DNA of 28,092 nt from an uncultured Gammaproteobacteria bacterium. GTDB lineage: Bacteria; Pseudomonadota; Gammaproteobacteria; Rariloculales; Rariloculaceae. The notes under the pieces are model-generated. The model saw only the letters and a program-made list of their open reading frames with translations. It did not search any database and was not told where the DNA came from. Every line of letters starts with the position of its first letter. The stretch's first letter is position 1. The position numbers were made by a program, and so were the translations under genes. Positions 15,464 through 24,426 of this stretch are shown here, one piece after another. The stretch spans positions 1 through 28,092 of the forward strand of contig CAMPKU010000017.1 in the NCBI GenBank assembly GCA_946887385.1, read 5' to 3'.

Positions 15464-16453
15464 ATGAAGCAGAAAAGCAAGACGCCCGTGCGGGTCGCCA
15501 TCACGGGCGCCGCGGGCCAAATCGGTTACCAGCTCGCGTTTCGCATTGCATCCGGGCAGTTGTTCGGGCCGGAGCAGCCCATCATCTTGCAGCTTCTCGA
15601 GATCACGCCGGCGCTCGGCGCATTGAACGGCGTGGCCATGGAGCTCGACGATTGCGCGTTCGACACGCTGCAGGGCGTGATTTGCACCGACAAGGCCGAG
15701 GTGGCCTTCAAGGACATCCACTACGGCTTGCTCGTCGGCGCGCGCCCGCGCGGCCCCGGCATGGAACGTAAAGACTTGCTGCTCGCGAATGCGCAGATCT
15801 TCTCGGCACAAGGCAAGGCGCTCGACGCGGTCGCCGACCGGCGCGTGAAGATCCTCGTCGTGGGCAATCCCGCCAACACCAATGCGCTCATCGCACGCGA
15901 GAACGCGAAAGGCCTCGACCCGCGCAACTTCACCGCGATGACGCGCCTCGATCACAACCGCGCCAAGGCACTGCTCGCAGCGAAAGCGGGCACCCACGTG
16001 AGCGACGTTCGCGGCGCGATCATCTGGGGCAACCATTCGGCCACGCAATTCCCCGACCTGGCGCACGCCACGGTGGGCGGAACGCCCGCGCTTTCGCGCG
16101 TGTCGCAGAGCTGGTATCGGGAGGAGTTCATTCCCACGGTGCAGCAGCGCGGCGCGGCGATCATCAAGGCGCGCGGCGCTTCGTCGGCGGCGTCGGCCGC
16201 GTCGGCGGCCATCGACCACGTGCATGATTGGGCGCTCGGCACGCCCGGCGACGACTGGGTAAGCATGGGCGTCGCCGCCGACGGCAGCTACGGCATCAAG
16301 GAAGGCGTGGTGTACTCGTATCCCGTGCGTTGCGTGCGCGGCGAGTATCAGGTCGTGCAAGGGCTCGACATCGACGAGTTCGGCCGCGGCAAGATGGCGG
16401 CCACCGACACGGAGCTGCGCGAGGAACGCGCCGGCGTGGAAGACCTCCTTTAG
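15464..16453 (+). CDS. mdh: Malate dehydrogenase
   Basis: This 329-residue NAD-dependent enzyme oxidises malate to oxaloacetate in the TCA cycle. It belongs to the cytosolic-type MDH group used by many beta- and gammaproteobacteria in place of the E. coli form. It shows the nucleotide-binding GAAGQIGY near residue 13, the substrate Arg region [15 protein letters not shown], and [20 protein letters not shown] and the catalytic His in [12 protein letters not shown] follow. ATG 15464 is the family start; a TTG at 15443 would add seven residues. The next gene, fadE, starts at the base after the stop. Confidence 0.95.
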   Translation: MKQKSKTPVRVAITGAAGQIGYQLAFRIASGQLFGPEQPIILQLLEITPALGALNGVAMELDDCAFDTLQGVICTDKAEVAFKDIHYGLLVGARPRGPGMERKDLLLANAQIFSAQGKALDAVADRRVKILVVGNPANTNALIARENAKGLDPRNFTAMTRLDHNRAKALLAAKAGTHVSDVRGAIIWGNHSATQFPDLAHATVGGTPALSRVSQSWYREEFIPTVQQRGAAIIKARGASSAASAASAAIDHVHDWALGTPGDDWVSMGVAADGSYGIKEGVVYSYPVRCVRGEYQVVQGLDIDEFGRGKMAATDTELREERAGVEDLL

Positions 16454-18889
16454 ATGGAAACGCTGATCTGGCTCGTGCTCCTGATCGGCGTGCTGCTCAC
16501 GCTCGCCTACCGGCGCACGGACCTCCGGACGTCGACGATCGTGCTGGGCGCCTTGCTGGTGGCGTACTGGCTGTTCGGCGACGGCGGCTTCGTTTGGAAC
16601 ACCGTGCTGCTCGTACTGTTCGCGCTGCTCGCACTGCTGAACCTCGAGCCGATCCGCCGCGACAACGTGACGCGACGCTTGTTCGCCGTTTACCGGCGCA
16701 TGTTGCCCAGCATGTCGAAGACCGAGCAGGAAGCGCTCGAAGCCGGCAACGTGTGGTGGGACGGCGAGCTGTTCACGGGCATGCCGGATTGGCGCCGGCT
16801 CAGGAATCTACCTCCGCCGAAGCTCTCGCCCGAGGAACAGGCCTTCCTCGACGGCCCCACCGAGGAGCTGTGCCGGCTGCTCGACGATTGGCAGATCACG
16901 CACGAGCTCGCCGACATGCCGCCGAACGTGTGGGAGTTCATCAAGGCGAACAAATTCTTCGCCATGATCATCCCAAAGGAGTACGGCGGCCTCGAGTTCT
17001 CGCCGCTGGCGAACTCCATGGTGCTGGCCAAGGTGTCGTCGTGTAACGCCACGGCCTCGTCGACGATCGGCGTGCCGAATTCGCTCGGGCCTGCCGAGCT
17101 GTTGCTGCACTACGGCACCGAGGAGCAAAAGCAGCATTGGCTGCCGCGCCTTGCGAGCGGCGAAGAGGTGCCGTGCTTCGCGCTGACGTCGCCGCGCGTC
17201 GGCTCCGACGCCACGGCGCTCGTCGATACCGGCGTGGTGTGCAAAGGCGAATGGGAAGGCCGCGAGGTCGTCGGCATTCGCCTGAACTGGGACAAGCGCT
17301 ACATCACGCTGGCGCCGATCGCCACCGTGCTCGGCCTCGCGTTCAAGCTCTACGATCCCGAGCACTTGATCGGCGACGTGGAAGAGTACGGCATCACGGC
17401 GGCCCTGATCCCCACGAATTTGCCCGGCATCGAAATCGGCCGGCGGCACTTTCCGATCAACATCCCGTTTCAAAACGGGCCCACGCGCGGTCGCGACGTG
17501 TTCGTGCCGCTCGACGCGATCATCGGCGGTACGAAGATGGCGGGGCTTGGGTGGCGCATGCTCGTGCAGCAGCTGGCCGTGGGCCGCAGCATCGTGCTGC
17601 CGAGCAATGCGCTCGGCGCCGCGCAAGCCGCGGTGTATGCCACGGGCGCGTATGCGAAGCTGCGCCGCCAGTTCAACTTGCCGATCGGCAAGTTCCACGG
17701 CGTGGGCGAAGCCATCGCGCGCATGGCCGGCAATGTGTACACGATGCTGGCGGCGTCGCGTGTCACGTGCACGGCCATCACGAACGGCGAAAAGCCCGCC
17801 GTGCCGTCGGCGATCTTGAAGTACCACAACACCGAGCTCGGCCGGCACGTAGCCAACGACGCCATGGACGTGCACGGCGGCAAGGGCATCATGCTCGGGC
17901 CGAAGAACTACTTGGCGCGCGGCTACGAAGCCGTGCCCATTGCCATCACCGTAGAGGGCGCGAACATTCTCACGCGCAACCTCATCATCTTCGGCCAGGG
18001 CGCCATCCGCTGCCATCCGTTCGTGCGCGCCGAGATGGAGGCCGCCCGCGATCCCGACCGCGAGGCCGGCCTCGTCGCGTTCGATCGGCTCTTGTTCAAG
18101 CACTTGGGCTACGGGCTCTCGAATGCAGCACGCTCGCTCGTGATGGCCGTGACGCTCGCGCGCTTCACCGACGTTCCCGTCGGCGGCCCCACGCGCCGCT
18201 ACTACCAGCACATCAATCGCTACAGCGCGTCGTTCGCGCTGATCACGGACGCCGCCATGTTCACGCTCGGCGGCGAGCTGAAGCGGCGCGAGCTGATCTC
18301 GGCGCGGCTCGGCGACATCCTGAGCTATCTGTATCTGGCCTCGATGGTGCTGAAGCACTACCAGGACCAGGGCGAGCCGGCCGACGATCTGCCGCTCGTC
18401 GAATGGGCGTGCCGCACGCTGCTCTACAAGACGCAGGAGCAGTTTCACGGCCTGTTGCGCAATTTCCCGAACCGCTGGGTGGCCGCGGTTCTGCGGCTGT
18501 TCATCTTTCCGCGCGGCCGCACATACTCGGCGCCGTCGGACGAGCTCGGCCAGCAGATCGTCGAGCTCATCATCAATGCCACGCCCACGCGCGAGCGGCT
18601 CGCGGCCGGCGCCTACACCACCGTGGAGCCCGGCAACCAGATCGGCTTGCTGCAGCAGGCGATGGAGATCGCCGAGCAGGTGCGGCCGCTCGAGCGGCGC
18701 GTGTTCGATGCGCGCCGCGCCGGCGACATCAAGGCCGAGGACATCCCGGGGCAAATAGACGAGGCCGAACGCAACGGCATTCTCACGCCGGACGAGGCGG
18801 AGGCCGTGCGCGCGTTCGACCGCCGCGTGCTCGATCTCACGGGGGTCGACGACTTCGATCCCGACGAGTTGCGCCGCCAAAGCGCATAG
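16454..18889 (+). CDS. fadE: Acyl-CoA dehydrogenase FadE, membrane type
   Basis: This FAD enzyme carries out the first oxidation step of fatty-acid beta-oxidation, acyl-CoA to trans-2-enoyl-CoA. The 811-residue length and two N-terminal hydrophobic segments (about 2-17 and 28-63) match the large FadE class. The dehydrogenase core follows, with FAMIIPKEYGGLEFSP near residue 174, CFALTSPRVGSDA near 241, DVHGGKGIMLGPKNY near 472 and TVEGANILTRNLIIFGQGA near 497. A C-terminal extension of about 300 residues is also normal for FadE. It is packed directly behind mdh with no gap, so co-expression of acetyl-CoA production and the TCA cycle is plausible. Confidence 0.96.
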   Translation: METLIWLVLLIGVLLTLAYRRTDLRTSTIVLGALLVAYWLFGDGGFVWNTVLLVLFALLALLNLEPIRRDNVTRRLFAVYRRMLPSMSKTEQEALEAGNVWWDGELFTGMPDWRRLRNLPPPKLSPEEQAFLDGPTEELCRLLDDWQITHELADMPPNVWEFIKANKFFAMIIPKEYGGLEFSPLANSMVLAKVSSCNATASSTIGVPNSLGPAELLLHYGTEEQKQHWLPRLASGEEVPCFALTSPRVGSDATALVDTGVVCKGEWEGREVVGIRLNWDKRYITLAPIATVLGLAFKLYDPEHLIGDVEEYGITAALIPTNLPGIEIGRRHFPINIPFQNGPTRGRDVFVPLDAIIGGTKMAGLGWRMLVQQLAVGRSIVLPSNALGAAQAAVYATGAYAKLRRQFNLPIGKFHGVGEAIARMAGNVYTMLAASRVTCTAITNGEKPAVPSAILKYHNTELGRHVANDAMDVHGGKGIMLGPKNYLARGYEAVPIAITVEGANILTRNLIIFGQGAIRCHPFVRAEMEAARDPDREAGLVAFDRLLFKHLGYGLSNAARSLVMAVTLARFTDVPVGGPTRRYYQHINRYSASFALITDAAMFTLGGELKRRELISARLGDILSYLYLASMVLKHYQDQGEPADDLPLVEWACRTLLYKTQEQFHGLLRNFPNRWVAAVLRLFIFPRGRTYSAPSDELGQQIVELIINATPTRERLAAGAYTTVEPGNQIGLLQQAMEIAEQVRPLERRVFDARRAGDIKAEDIPGQIDEAERNGILTPDEAEAVRAFDRRVLDLTGVDDFDPDELRRQSA

Positions 18890-18909
18890 ACGACGAGAAG
18901 GGGGGCTTC

Positions 18910-20004
18910 ATGAGCTTCAGACTATCGGTGAGCGCGGCCGCATTCTTGTTGACCGCGGCCGGACAAAGTGGCGTAGCGCTCGCGCAGAGCAACGAAGTGG
19001 CGGCGATTCCGCGCGTGGTCACGAGCACGCAGTCGCGCGCCGCGAGTTGTAATCGCGCGTGCCTCGAAGGGTTCGTCGATCGCTACTTCGCGGCCGTCAT
19101 CGCCGACGACCCGACCGCGGTGCCGCTCGCGCAGAACGTGCGCTTCACCGAGAACGGCCAGGTACTGCCGCTCGGCGAGGGCCTCTGGAAGAGCATGAAG
19201 GGTGCCGGCCACTACCGGCTCGCCGTCACGGACGCCGATGCAGGCCAGATCGCGCTGATCACCACGCTCACCGAGGATCATGCCGATCCCGCTCAATCCA
19301 CGCCGGCGCTTCTGGCGCTGCGCTTGAAGGTGGCGGACGGGCGCATCACGGAGATCGAGCAGATCGTGGAGCGCAACGCGATGACCGCGCAGCGCGTCGA
19401 AGCGCTCGGCTCGCCGCGCGCGGCGTTCTCGACGCCGATTCCGCCGAACGAGCGCATGTCGCGCAGCGAGCTGATCGAGACGGCCGACAAATACTTCGCG
19501 GGCATGCAGCGCAACGACGGCCAAGGCGACTACCCGTTTCACGAGCGTTGCGACCGCATCGAGAACGGCGGCCGTTCCACGAACGTGCCCACGCCGCTCG
19601 GCGAGACCCGGCCGGATCCGCGCACGGCGACCGGGTACTCGGGACAGTGGACATGCCTCGAGCAGTTCGAGTCCGGATTGCTGTACTTCGTCTCGCGCAT
19701 CCGCGACCGGCGCTACGTGGCCGTCGATCAAGAGCGCGGCATCGTCGCTGCGTTCGCGTTCTTCGACCACATGGCCGGCAGCACGCGCAACTTCACGCGC
19801 CCCGACGGGCGCCCGCACACCGCCGGCCCGGCGCAGCCGTGGACGTGGGAGATTTTGGAGTTCTTCAAGATCGAGGACGGCCAGCTCGCCGAAATCGAGG
19901 CGTTCCTCACGCGCCCGCCGTACGGAATGCTGTCGGGCTGGAGCACGTGGGAAGACGGCATGTCGGACAAGATCCAGGACGTCACGGGCTATCGCGAGCG
20001 ATAG
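18910..20004 (+). CDS. Secreted protein with two NTF2/SnoaL-like regions
   Basis: This 364-residue protein has a signal peptide (hydrophobic core VSAAAFLLTAAG, cleavage near ALA/QSN). The mature protein has two similar openings, FVDRYFAAVIADDPTAVPLA and ADKYFAGMQRNDGQGDYPFH. Each is followed by a beta-rich stretch (RITEIEQIVER; QLAEIEAFLTR). That is the pattern of two NTF2-like/SnoaL-like ligand-binding domains in tandem. Catalytic function, if any, is unknown. The ATG has a strong ribosome-binding site (AAGGGGGG) and lies 20 bases after fadE, so it probably shares the transcript. Link to lipid or steroid metabolism is only suggested by the neighbour. Confidence 0.8.
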   Translation: MSFRLSVSAAAFLLTAAGQSGVALAQSNEVAAIPRVVTSTQSRAASCNRACLEGFVDRYFAAVIADDPTAVPLAQNVRFTENGQVLPLGEGLWKSMKGAGHYRLAVTDADAGQIALITTLTEDHADPAQSTPALLALRLKVADGRITEIEQIVERNAMTAQRVEALGSPRAAFSTPIPPNERMSRSELIETADKYFAGMQRNDGQGDYPFHERCDRIENGGRSTNVPTPLGETRPDPRTATGYSGQWTCLEQFESGLLYFVSRIRDRRYVAVDQERGIVAAFAFFDHMAGSTRNFTRPDGRPHTAGPAQPWTWEILEFFKIEDGQLAEIEAFLTRPPYGMLSGWSTWEDGMSDKIQDVTGYRER

Positions 20005-20054
20005 CCCTACGGCCGCGTGGTAGAGTGGCCGAAAACGACACGGGGAGGCCAAAA

Positions 20055-20558
20055 ATGCCTAGATCCGGCGCCTTGATCCTTGCCTGCGGATTGCTATTCG
20101 CTTGCGGCCAACAAGAGCCGTCTGCACCCGCTGCCGCGCCTCCGGCGGCAACACCGGCGACACCGGCAACACCGCCGGCGGCCCCGGCCGCAGCGCTCAC
20201 GCGCAAGCCCGCCCCCGCCGGCGCCATGGCCTACATCATCGAACCGGCCGACGGCGCTCGCGTCACGAATCCGGTGCGCGTGGTCTTCGGCTTGAAGGGC
20301 ATCGGCGTCGCGCCGGCCGGTGTCGACCGCAACGACGCGGGTCACCACCACTTGCTCGTCGATACCGGTCTGCCCGCCAATCTGGCCCTGCCGATCCCGA
20401 ATGACGAGCAACACCGCCACTTCGGCGGCGGCCAGACGGAGGTCGAGCTCACCCTGCCGCCGGGCCGCCACACCTTGCAAATGCTGCTTGGCGATCACCT
20501 GCACATCCCGCACGACCCGCCCATCGCCTCGAGCGTGGTGACGATCGAGGTGCAATAG
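20055..20558 (+). CDS. DUF4399 lipoprotein
   Basis: This is a 167-residue lipoprotein. The signal peptide ends in lipobox LFAC at Cys17, followed by a Pro/Ala/Thr-rich spacer (about 20-50). A single beta domain then shows FGLKGIGVAPAGV, a His-rich DAGHHHLLVDT, GGGQTEVELTLPPGRHTLQM and DHLHIPHDPP. This matches DUF4399 proteins. The conserved His cluster suggests metal binding, but no function is established to my knowledge. A ribosome-binding site (GGGGAGG) precedes the ATG. It lies 50 bases after the previous gene. Confidence 0.88.
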   Translation: MPRSGALILACGLLFACGQQEPSAPAAAPPAATPATPATPPAAPAAALTRKPAPAGAMAYIIEPADGARVTNPVRVVFGLKGIGVAPAGVDRNDAGHHHLLVDTGLPANLALPIPNDEQHRHFGGGQTEVELTLPPGRHTLQMLLGDHLHIPHDPPIASSVVTIEVQ

Positions 20559-20614
20559 CGCGAACGCCGGCGCGCTTGCGCGGTCGAACGCGGGAGCGTC
20601 CTTAAGAGCGCAAC

Positions 20615-22264
20615 GTGTACACCGAGTTCTTCGGCCTCAACGAAAAGCCCTTCGCGATCACGCCGGATCCGCGCTACCTCTATATGAGCGCGCGCCACAC
20701 CGACGCGCTCGCTCACCTTCTGTACGGCATTTCCGAAAGCGGCGGATTCATTCAGCTCACGGGCGAAGTGGGCACCGGCAAGACCACGCTGATCCGCAGC
20801 GTGCTCGAGCAGCTGCCCGCGAAAGCCGACATCGCGCTGATTCTGTCGCCGCAGCTCACGACGATCGAGTTCCTGGCCACGATCGTGCAGGAGCTGCGCT
20901 GCCAGCCGCCGGCCGAGCGCACGGTAAAAGCCTATATCGACGTGCTGAACGCGCACTTGATGCAGGCGCATGCCGAAGGCAGGCGCGTGGTGCTGATCGT
21001 GGACGAAGCACAAACGCTCTCGCCCGAGCTGCTCGAGCAAGTGCGGCTGCTTACGAATCTGGAAACGTCGAAACAGAAGCTGCTGCAGATCATCCTCATC
21101 GGTCAGCCCGAGCTGCGCGAGCTGCTGGATCAAGTTGAGATGCGGCAGATCGCGCAGCGCGTCACGGGCCGCTATCACCTGGAGCCGCTCACCAAGGAGG
21201 ACACACGCGCCTACGTGAGCCATCGTCTGCGCGTGGCAGGCGCGCAGAGCGACGTCTTCACGAAATCGGCGATCCAAGCGCTCTACAAGCGCGCGCGCGG
21301 AATTCCGCGTCTCATCAACGTGATCGCCGATCGCGCGCTGCTCGCGGCCTATACGCGCGACCGGCGCAGCGTCGATGCGCGGCTCGTGTCGGCCGCGGCG
21401 GCGGAAGTCTTCGGCATACGGAGTAAGACGCCGTGGTGGCCCGCCGCGACGGCGACTGCGGGCGTGGCCGCCGTCGTCTTCGGCGTTACGAACTTGGGCT
21501 CGCCGCCGCAAATGGCCGAGCCAAGCCCGGAGCCGTTCTTGAGCGCCATACGCGCGCCAAGCACCCCTCCGGCCGCGGAGGTGAGCGTGGAGGTTCCGCC
21601 CGCCGCGAGCGCCGCGCCCGCAGAGCCCCACGAACCCGTGACGTTCGCATCGCTGCTACAGGATCCGAAGCTCGCGCTGCCGACGGACGCCGCGATCGGC
21701 GAGCTGCTTGCGCTCTGGGGAGCGAAGTACGACGCCGCGCGCGGCGAGCCCTGCGTACAGGCGCATGAGCAAGGACTGCGCTGCCTGTTTCAGCGCCGCG
21801 GCACGCTCGGCGAGCTTAGGCGCGTGAACTGGCCCACGATCCTGTCGCTCGTGACGGCGGATGGCGTCGAGCACCCGGTGGTGCTGGTGGCGCTCGGCTA
21901 CGACCACGCGAAGCTGGCCGCGAACGGCAGCCGCTTCGAGTTGCCGATCGCCGAGCTGAGCTATCACTGGTTCGGCGACCACCTGCTGCTGTGGCGGCCC
22001 GGCGACGCGCCGCTGCGCGACTTGTCGCCGGGCGTCGACGACCCCGGCGTGCGGTGGTTGCGCAACACCTTCGCGAAGCTCGACGGTCAGGCGCCGCAAG
22101 CGGACGCCTCCACGTTCTATGACGACGCGCTCGAGCAACGCGTGCGCGCGTATCAGCGCACGCATCAGCTCTCGGTCGACGGCATCGTCGGCGCGCGCAC
22201 GTTGGTCGCGATGCTGGCAGAGCTCGACCTTCCCGACACGCCTGCTCTCATGGAAGCTCGCTGA
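20615..22264 (+). CDS. gspA: GspA/ExeA-type AAA ATPase with peptidoglycan-binding domain
   Basis: With GspB, this protein inserts the type II secretin through the cell wall in Aeromonas-type systems. The 549-residue product starts with the ExeA signature FFGLNEKPFAITPDPRYLY. It then has Walker A GEVGTGKT (50-57) and Walker B VVLIVDEAQ (125-133), a membrane helix (about 274-292), a Pro/Ala-rich periplasmic linker and a folded region. A C-terminal peptidoglycan-binding domain (FYDDALEQRVRAYQRTHQL, DGIVGARTLVAM, about 492-540) ends it. The start is GTG 20615. gspB follows after one base. No other secretion gene is present here. Confidence 0.92.
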   Translation: MYTEFFGLNEKPFAITPDPRYLYMSARHTDALAHLLYGISESGGFIQLTGEVGTGKTTLIRSVLEQLPAKADIALILSPQLTTIEFLATIVQELRCQPPAERTVKAYIDVLNAHLMQAHAEGRRVVLIVDEAQTLSPELLEQVRLLTNLETSKQKLLQIILIGQPELRELLDQVEMRQIAQRVTGRYHLEPLTKEDTRAYVSHRLRVAGAQSDVFTKSAIQALYKRARGIPRLINVIADRALLAAYTRDRRSVDARLVSAAAAEVFGIRSKTPWWPAATATAGVAAVVFGVTNLGSPPQMAEPSPEPFLSAIRAPSTPPAAEVSVEVPPAASAAPAEPHEPVTFASLLQDPKLALPTDAAIGELLALWGAKYDAARGEPCVQAHEQGLRCLFQRRGTLGELRRVNWPTILSLVTADGVEHPVVLVALGYDHAKLAANGSRFELPIAELSYHWFGDHLLLWRPGDAPLRDLSPGVDDPGVRWLRNTFAKLDGQAPQADASTFYDDALEQRVRAYQRTHQLSVDGIVGARTLVAMLAELDLPDTPALMEAR

Positions 22265-22265
22265 C

Positions 22266-22931
22266 GTGTCGTTCATCCTCGATGCACTTCGCAAGTCCGA
22301 GCACGAGCGGCAGCGCTCGACGGCGCCGGGCCTGTCGCAGGTGCCGATGGCCACGCCGGAGCCGCAGCTGCCGCGCTGGGCGCTGATCGTGATCGGGATG
22401 CTCGGCGCAACGGTGCTCGCGCTCGGCGCGGCGTGGTGGCAAAGCTCGCGCGCGCCGGCCGCCGCGGCCGCCGTTGCCCCGCCTACGGTGGAGCGCAACG
22501 TGGACTTGCCGCCGCCGCGCGCGGCGGAGCGGCGCGCCCCGCCCGGTGCCGGGGAGGGCGAACGGTCGCTGGCGGCCGCGGCCGCCTCGAGCGCGGTGAC
22601 GACGCCAACCGACGCGCCCGCAGAGGCGGCCGCGCGCATCGATCTGCCGGCCGACGCGGGGGCGCTGCAACCCACGCAGCTCGACTTGCCGGCCGACGCC
22701 GCTGCGCTCCCGAGCGTGGCCGCGCTGCTGGCCGAAGGCGTGGTGTTGCCGCCTCTGCGCCTCGAGCTGCACGCGTACAGCGCTGAGCCCGGCGCCCGGT
22801 TCGTATTCATCAACGGCCGCAAGTACTTGGAAGGCGAGCGGATCACCGAGGGCCCGCAAGTCGTGGCCATCGTGCCCACCGGCGCCGTGCTGGCCCATGC
22901 CGGGCGGCGCTTCGTGATCGTGCAGGAATAG
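22266..22931 (+). CDS. gspB: GspB, type II secretion assembly protein
   Basis: GspB is a bitopic inner-membrane partner of GspA that helps place the secretin. The 221-residue product begins with the family hallmark SFILDALRKSEHERQR. It has one membrane helix (about 38-57), a long Ala/Pro-rich periplasmic linker, and the C-terminal folded domain. That domain reads LPPLRLELHAYSAEPGARFV, FINGRKYLEGERI and GAVLAHAGRRFVI. The start is GTG 22266, one base after the gspA stop; an in-frame start at 22119 lies inside gspA. Two repeats of DLPADA(G/A)AL occur in the linker (about 140 and 157). Confidence 0.9.
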   Translation: MSFILDALRKSEHERQRSTAPGLSQVPMATPEPQLPRWALIVIGMLGATVLALGAAWWQSSRAPAAAAAVAPPTVERNVDLPPPRAAERRAPPGAGEGERSLAAAAASSAVTTPTDAPAEAAARIDLPADAGALQPTQLDLPADAAALPSVAALLAEGVVLPPLRLELHAYSAEPGARFVFINGRKYLEGERITEGPQVVAIVPTGAVLAHAGRRFVIVQE

Positions 22932-22937
22932 CCGGCG

Positions 22938-23612
22938 TCAGCCGGCCTCGGCCACCGGCGCGATCAACGTCTCATCGTCGTTGCGCGGGTCGTTCACGCC
23001 GAACCCCACGGGATGCACGTCGAGCGGCGGCGGCCGCTCGGCAATCTTCAACGCATCGTCCAACGTGCTGCGCGGATCGAGCCACAGCGCGTGCGCGTCG
23101 CGCGGAATCAGCAGCGGCATGCGGTCGTGAATCGGCTTCAGCTGCGCGTTGGCGTCGGTGGTGACGATCACGCAGGACTCGATCTTTTCGCCGTCCGGGG
23201 TGCGCCAGCGCTCCCATAGGCCCGCAAGCGCGAGCAGCGGCTCGGCACCGCCCGCGCGGATGAAGTAGGGCCGCTTCCGGCCGTCGCGCGGCTCGCTCCA
23301 CTCGTAAAAGCCGCTCGCCGGAATCAGGCAGCGCCGGCGCTGCCACGCTTCGCGGAACGCAGGCTTGCTGGCCACGCCGTCGAGCCGCGCGTTGATGAGA
23401 CGGCGGCCGATACTCGCATCCGAAGCCCAAAACGGAATCAGGCCCCACTGCAGCGCGTCGAGCCTGCGCCGGCCGTCGTGCTCGCGAACGGCGGCCACGG
23501 CACGGCCCGGCGTGAGGTTATAGCGCGGCTCGGGCGGCGCGCTTACGTCGGTGAGGTTGAAGTACTCCTCGAGCACCTCGGGCGTAACGAACAGCCCGAA
23601 CCGGCCGCACAC
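22938..23612 (-). CDS. yedK: SRAP-family protein (YedK/HMCES)
   Basis: SRAP proteins form a covalent thiazolidine link to abasic sites in single-stranded DNA and so protect them at replication forks. The active-site Cys must be residue 2. The 224-residue product begins (M)CGRFGLF and shows the other conserved residues: Asn in LINARLDG, Glu in SGFYEW and His in IHDRMPLL. The start is GTG 23612, fixed by the need for Cys2. It lies one base after the stop of the ABC permease, which suggests shared transcription although no functional link is obvious. Confidence 0.95.
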   Translation of the reverse strand: MCGRFGLFVTPEVLEEYFNLTDVSAPPEPRYNLTPGRAVAAVREHDGRRRLDALQWGLIPFWASDASIGRRLINARLDGVASKPAFREAWQRRRCLIPASGFYEWSEPRDGRKRPYFIRAGGAEPLLALAGLWERWRTPDGEKIESCVIVTTDANAQLKPIHDRMPLLIPRDAHALWLDPRSTLDDALKIAERPPPLDVHPVGFGVNDPRNDDETLIAPVAEAG

Positions 23613-23613
23613 G

Positions 23614-24426
23614 TCACGTCCCCACGTTGCCGCGCTTCAGCATCACGAGCACTCCGGCGAACAGCACTACGGCGAAGCCGATCATGATGAGATACGCCAC
23701 GCCGATCGGAATGTCGGACGAGCCGAGCATGCCGTAACGAAATGCGTTCACCATGTAGAGCACCGGATTGGCGAGCGCTACTTTCTGCCAGAACGGCGGC
23801 AGCAGAGAGATCGAGAAGAACACGCCGCCCAAATAGGTGAGCGGCGTGAGCACGAACGTAGGGATGATCGAGATGTCGTCGAACGACTTGGCGAAAATCG
23901 CGTTGAATAGCCCGGCAATCGAGAACACGACGGCCGTGAGCACGATCGTGCTGAACGTGATGAGCGGATGCGCCAGCTGCAGGTCCGTAAAGAACAAGGC
24001 CACCACCACCACGAGCGCGGCCACGAGCAGGCCGCGCACCACGCCGCCCACCACGAAGCCGATCACGATCGTGGTGTGCGCCAAGGGCGCTACGAGCATT
24101 TCCTCGAGGTGCAGCATCAGCTTGCTCGAGAAAAACGACGACACCACGTTCGCGAACGAGTTGGTGATGACGGCCATCATGATCAACCCGGGCGCGATGA
24201 ACGTCATGTACGGCACGCCGTCCATCGAGCCGATGCGGCTGCCGACGAGGCTGCCGAAGATGATGAAGTACAACGTCATCGTGATGGCAGGCGGCACGAT
24301 GGTCTGAATCCAGATGCGCACGACGCGGCGCGTCTCCTTGCGCACGATGGTCCAGAGGCCCACGAGATTGATGCGCCACAGATTCGGGCTCTCTACCCCC
24401 GTGCGCTTGATCGCTAGCTCGTTCAT
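23614..24426 (-). CDS. yadH: ABC-2 type permease (YadH-like)
   Basis: This 270-residue inner-membrane permease has about six hydrophobic helices, and the ABC-2 signature region lies around PPFWQKVALANPVLYMVNAFRY. It resembles E. coli YadH, an exporter subunit of unknown substrate; the same family includes polysaccharide and drug exporters. The N-terminal WTIVRKETRRVVRIWIQTIV region is typical. Its start overlaps the stop of the ATPase gene by ATGA, so the two are translationally coupled. Confidence 0.93.
   Translation of the reverse strand: MNELAIKRTGVESPNLWRINLVGLWTIVRKETRRVVRIWIQTIVPPAITMTLYFIIFGSLVGSRIGSMDGVPYMTFIAPGLIMMAVITNSFANVVSSFFSSKLMLHLEEMLVAPLAHTTIVIGFVVGGVVRGLLVAALVVVVALFFTDLQLAHPLITFSTIVLTAVVFSIAGLFNAIFAKSFDDISIIPTFVLTPLTYLGGVFFSISLLPPFWQKVALANPVLYMVNAFRYGMLGSSDIPIGVAYLIMIGFAVVLFAGVLVMLKRGNVGT

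Noticed and set aside
16808..18880. Minus-strand open frame of 690 codons opposite fadE
   Set aside because: Antisense shadow with no recognisable domain; the fadE strand has clear family motifs throughout.
17137..18909. 5' extension of the NTF2-like protein frame through fadE
   Set aside because: The frame is open but Arg/His-rich there; the real start is the ATG at 18910 with signal peptide and strong ribosome-binding site.
20559..20614. GC-rich imperfect hairpin as a terminator after the DUF4399 gene
   Set aside because: The arms pair only with a bulge and there is no T-run, so it is indistinguishable from general GC-rich sequence.
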